A DNA stretch of 64,000 nt. Origin: an uncultured Lachnospiraceae bacterium. GTDB lineage: Bacteria; Bacillota; Clostridia; Lachnospirales; Lachnospiraceae. A program made the position numbers and the translations under genes. The stretch spans positions 28,780-92,779 of the forward strand of contig CAMWTP010000011.1 of assembly GCA_947177165.1 (NCBI GenBank), in the 5' to 3' direction. Below, one piece after another: positions 63,317 to 64,000 of this stretch; within the stretch, counting starts at the first letter, position 1; each line of letters begins with the position of its first letter. The notes under the pieces are model-generated. The model was not told where the DNA came from, did not search any database, and saw nothing but the letters and a program-made list of their open reading frames with translations.

Positions 63317-63478
63317 TTATGACGAGAATGGAAATTGTCTTTCATATTCATTCCATGTGTATTCCTCTGGTTTCATCATATATACCTTGACAACTCCCAA
63401 TTTGTCCATTTGATTATACCACTTCCGTTCCTCATTTACTATAAAAATGTAGGGCACAGCAACCGCCACGCCCCACAT
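63317..63478 (-). CDS. Possible 53-aa protein upstream of the HNH gene
   Basis: MWGVAVAVPYIFIVNEERKW ... QMDKLGVVKVYMMKPEEYTW ... NEYERQFPFSS, read from ATG 63478 to TAA. The composition is protein-like and the stop is 39 bp before the HNH gene on the same strand. The ribosome-binding site is weak (GGAATG). It could be a small partner or a truncated gene. Confidence 0.4.
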   Translation of the reverse strand: MWGVAVAVPYIFIVNEERKWYNQMDKLGVVKVYMMKPEEYTWNEYERQFPFSS

Positions 63479-63514
63479 TTTTTATCATTCCAACGATTTC
63501 TCTATTCTACTGAC

Positions 63515-63678
63515 AAAAGAGAGCGTTGACTTCAAAAAGGAATATCCCGATATCATCGCAAAAATGGAAGAATCTCAAAAAAGTGTCATTGACCATGCCT
63601 TATAGATGACTGCTGCAGACCACGCAGCAGTCATCTCTCTTTCCATATCCGCTCCGCCCATACTGCTGCCCCATAGAT
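63515..63678. repeat. Direct repeat, copy B (164 bp)
   Basis: Matches 60284-60438 in the same orientation. It contains the tail KESVDFKKEYPDIIAKMEES and its stop (63605), the 12-bp terminator hairpin (63605-63635) and the last ~16 codons of the small membrane protein, which here has no 5' part. At 63679 the match stops abruptly. Confidence 0.92.
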
Positions 63679-63780
63679 ATCGGCTACAACAAAAAGAACC
63701 TTGAAGGGGAGCTTCAGAACGAGAGCCGACAGCAGAACAGGCAACAGAGCAGAACGAAATGGCGCGAGGAAGAAATTTAA
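63673..63780 (+). pseudogene. C-terminal remnant of an unidentified gene
   Basis: An open frame without start joins the end of repeat B and reads IDIGYNKKNLEGELQN, then a polar stretch NESRQQNRQQSRTKWREEEI and stop. Gln/Arg-rich ends like this are common in mobile-element proteins, but I cannot name it. The abrupt junction with the repeat shows a recombination break. Confidence 0.4.
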
Positions 63781-63791
63781 TGTGAATTTTA

Positions 63792-63820
63792 TTGTAAAGA
63801 CAGGCGGTTTTTTGTATAAT
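63792..63820 (+). promoter_or_regulatory. Promoter of the second Rpn-type gene
   Basis: TTGTAA (63792-63797), a 17-bp spacer and a perfect TATAAT (63815-63820), about 60 bp before the start codon at 63883. Confidence 0.65.
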
Positions 63821-63882
63821 AGGGATATAGTAGGAGCAAGTTATATTCTATCTTCTGCTGAATTGCATAGCGAGGTGGTAAA

Positions 63883-64000
63883 ATGGCACAAAACACGCCA
63901 AAGCGTAAAATAAAAGACAGCGTGTTCACAAATTTATTTCAAGACAAAAAGTATCTGCTCCGACTGTATAAGGCACTTCACCCAGAGGACGGTAATGTAA
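63883..64000 (+). CDS. Rpn-family PD-(D/E)XK nuclease/transposase-like protein (5' part)
   Basis: ATG after GAGGTGG; 39 codons are visible: MAQNTPKRKIKDSVFTNLFQ then DKKYLLRLYKALHPEDGNV. This is the conserved opening of the Rpn (recombination-promoting nuclease) family, whose members have a DSVFK/TxLF element and spread in many copies in Clostridia. The rest lies outside the window. It is not the same subfamily as the broken gene at 47.1 kb. Confidence 0.82.
   Translation, partial: MAQNTPKRKIKDSVFTNLFQDKKYLLRLYKALHPEDGNV

Noticed and set aside
1..64000. rRNA, tRNA or integrated phage genes
   Set aside because: No cloverleaf, rRNA-like stretch, integrase, terminase or capsid-type protein was recognised in any frame.

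Overview
The window looks like a chromosomal segment from a spore-forming, probably motile, Gram-positive anaerobe of the class Clostridia, most likely a Lachnospiraceae-type gut bacterium. Direct reasons are the dipicolinate synthase pair dpaA-dpaB behind a good sigma-K-type promoter, a YjfB-type motility protein behind a sigma-D-like promoter, FtsEX with a coiled-coil M23 hydrolase, strong AGGAGG ribosome-binding sites, many two-component systems, and an oligosaccharide ABC importer without its own ATPase next to a YesMN-type regulator. The genus is inference. I saw no rRNA, tRNA, CRISPR array or prophage.

Layout. 1-4.9 kb: uvrA (3' end cut by the window) and uvrB, co-oriented. 5-11.1 kb: a large hybrid histidine kinase, a MATE exporter and an AraC/GyrI-type regulator. 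11.2-16.6 kb: a cell-envelope operon, CdaR-like regulator - ftsE - ftsX - M23 hydrolase - S41 protease. 16.8-20.5 kb: yjfB with a structured leader, a CvfB-type RNA-binding protein, a second MATE exporter and a CPBP protease. 20.6-23.3 kb: a response regulator with a kinase that lacks its ATPase domain, a 160-bp palindromic element, and an aminoglycoside 6-adenylyltransferase. 23.6-39.6 kb: a glycan-utilisation locus. On the minus strand are a solute-binding lipoprotein, two permeases, an unrecognised 812-aa protein, a GH28-like beta-helix enzyme, a KdgF-like cupin, a small NifU-like protein and a GH38 alpha-mannosidase; divergent on the plus strand is a YesN/YesM pair with a third membrane protein. 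39.6-43.1 kb: dpaA-dpaB-asparagine synthetase. 43.2-43.8 kb: a BrnT/BrnA toxin-antitoxin pair with a palindromic operator. 43.8-46.4 kb: a kinase/regulator pair and a DUF4342 protein. 47-48 kb: a frameshifted Rpn-type nuclease gene. 48.1-53.3 kb: dus, folD, a flavin reductase-rubredoxin protein, a rubredoxin-glutamate synthase-like protein, clpP and a coupled AraC-type regulator. 53.4-59.4 kb: a lantibiotic-immunity-like module, SUKH-LRR protein, response regulator and kinase, divergent from an ABC ATPase and a double-length permease. 59.5-60.3 kb: a DUF1062 gene behind a tiny leader peptide and hairpin. 60.3-64 kb: a scarred, more AT-rich accessory patch between two ~160-bp direct repeats, with a MerR regulator, a lipoprotein, an HNH nuclease, several gene remnants, and the start of a second Rpn-type gene.

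How the genes fit together. The glycan locus reads as sense (YesMN-like), import, depolymerise (812-aa protein, GH28-like), then process uronates (KdgF-like cupin) and mannosides (GH38); internal terminators after the binding-protein gene and after the permeases would give stepped expression. The 53-59 kb block reads as peptide-antibiotic sensing plus export. The least explained pieces are the 812-aa protein, the leader-controlled DUF1062 gene, the SUKH-LRR protein tied to the sensor operon, and the kinase without a catalytic domain. All family names come from reading sequences by eye, without database searches.
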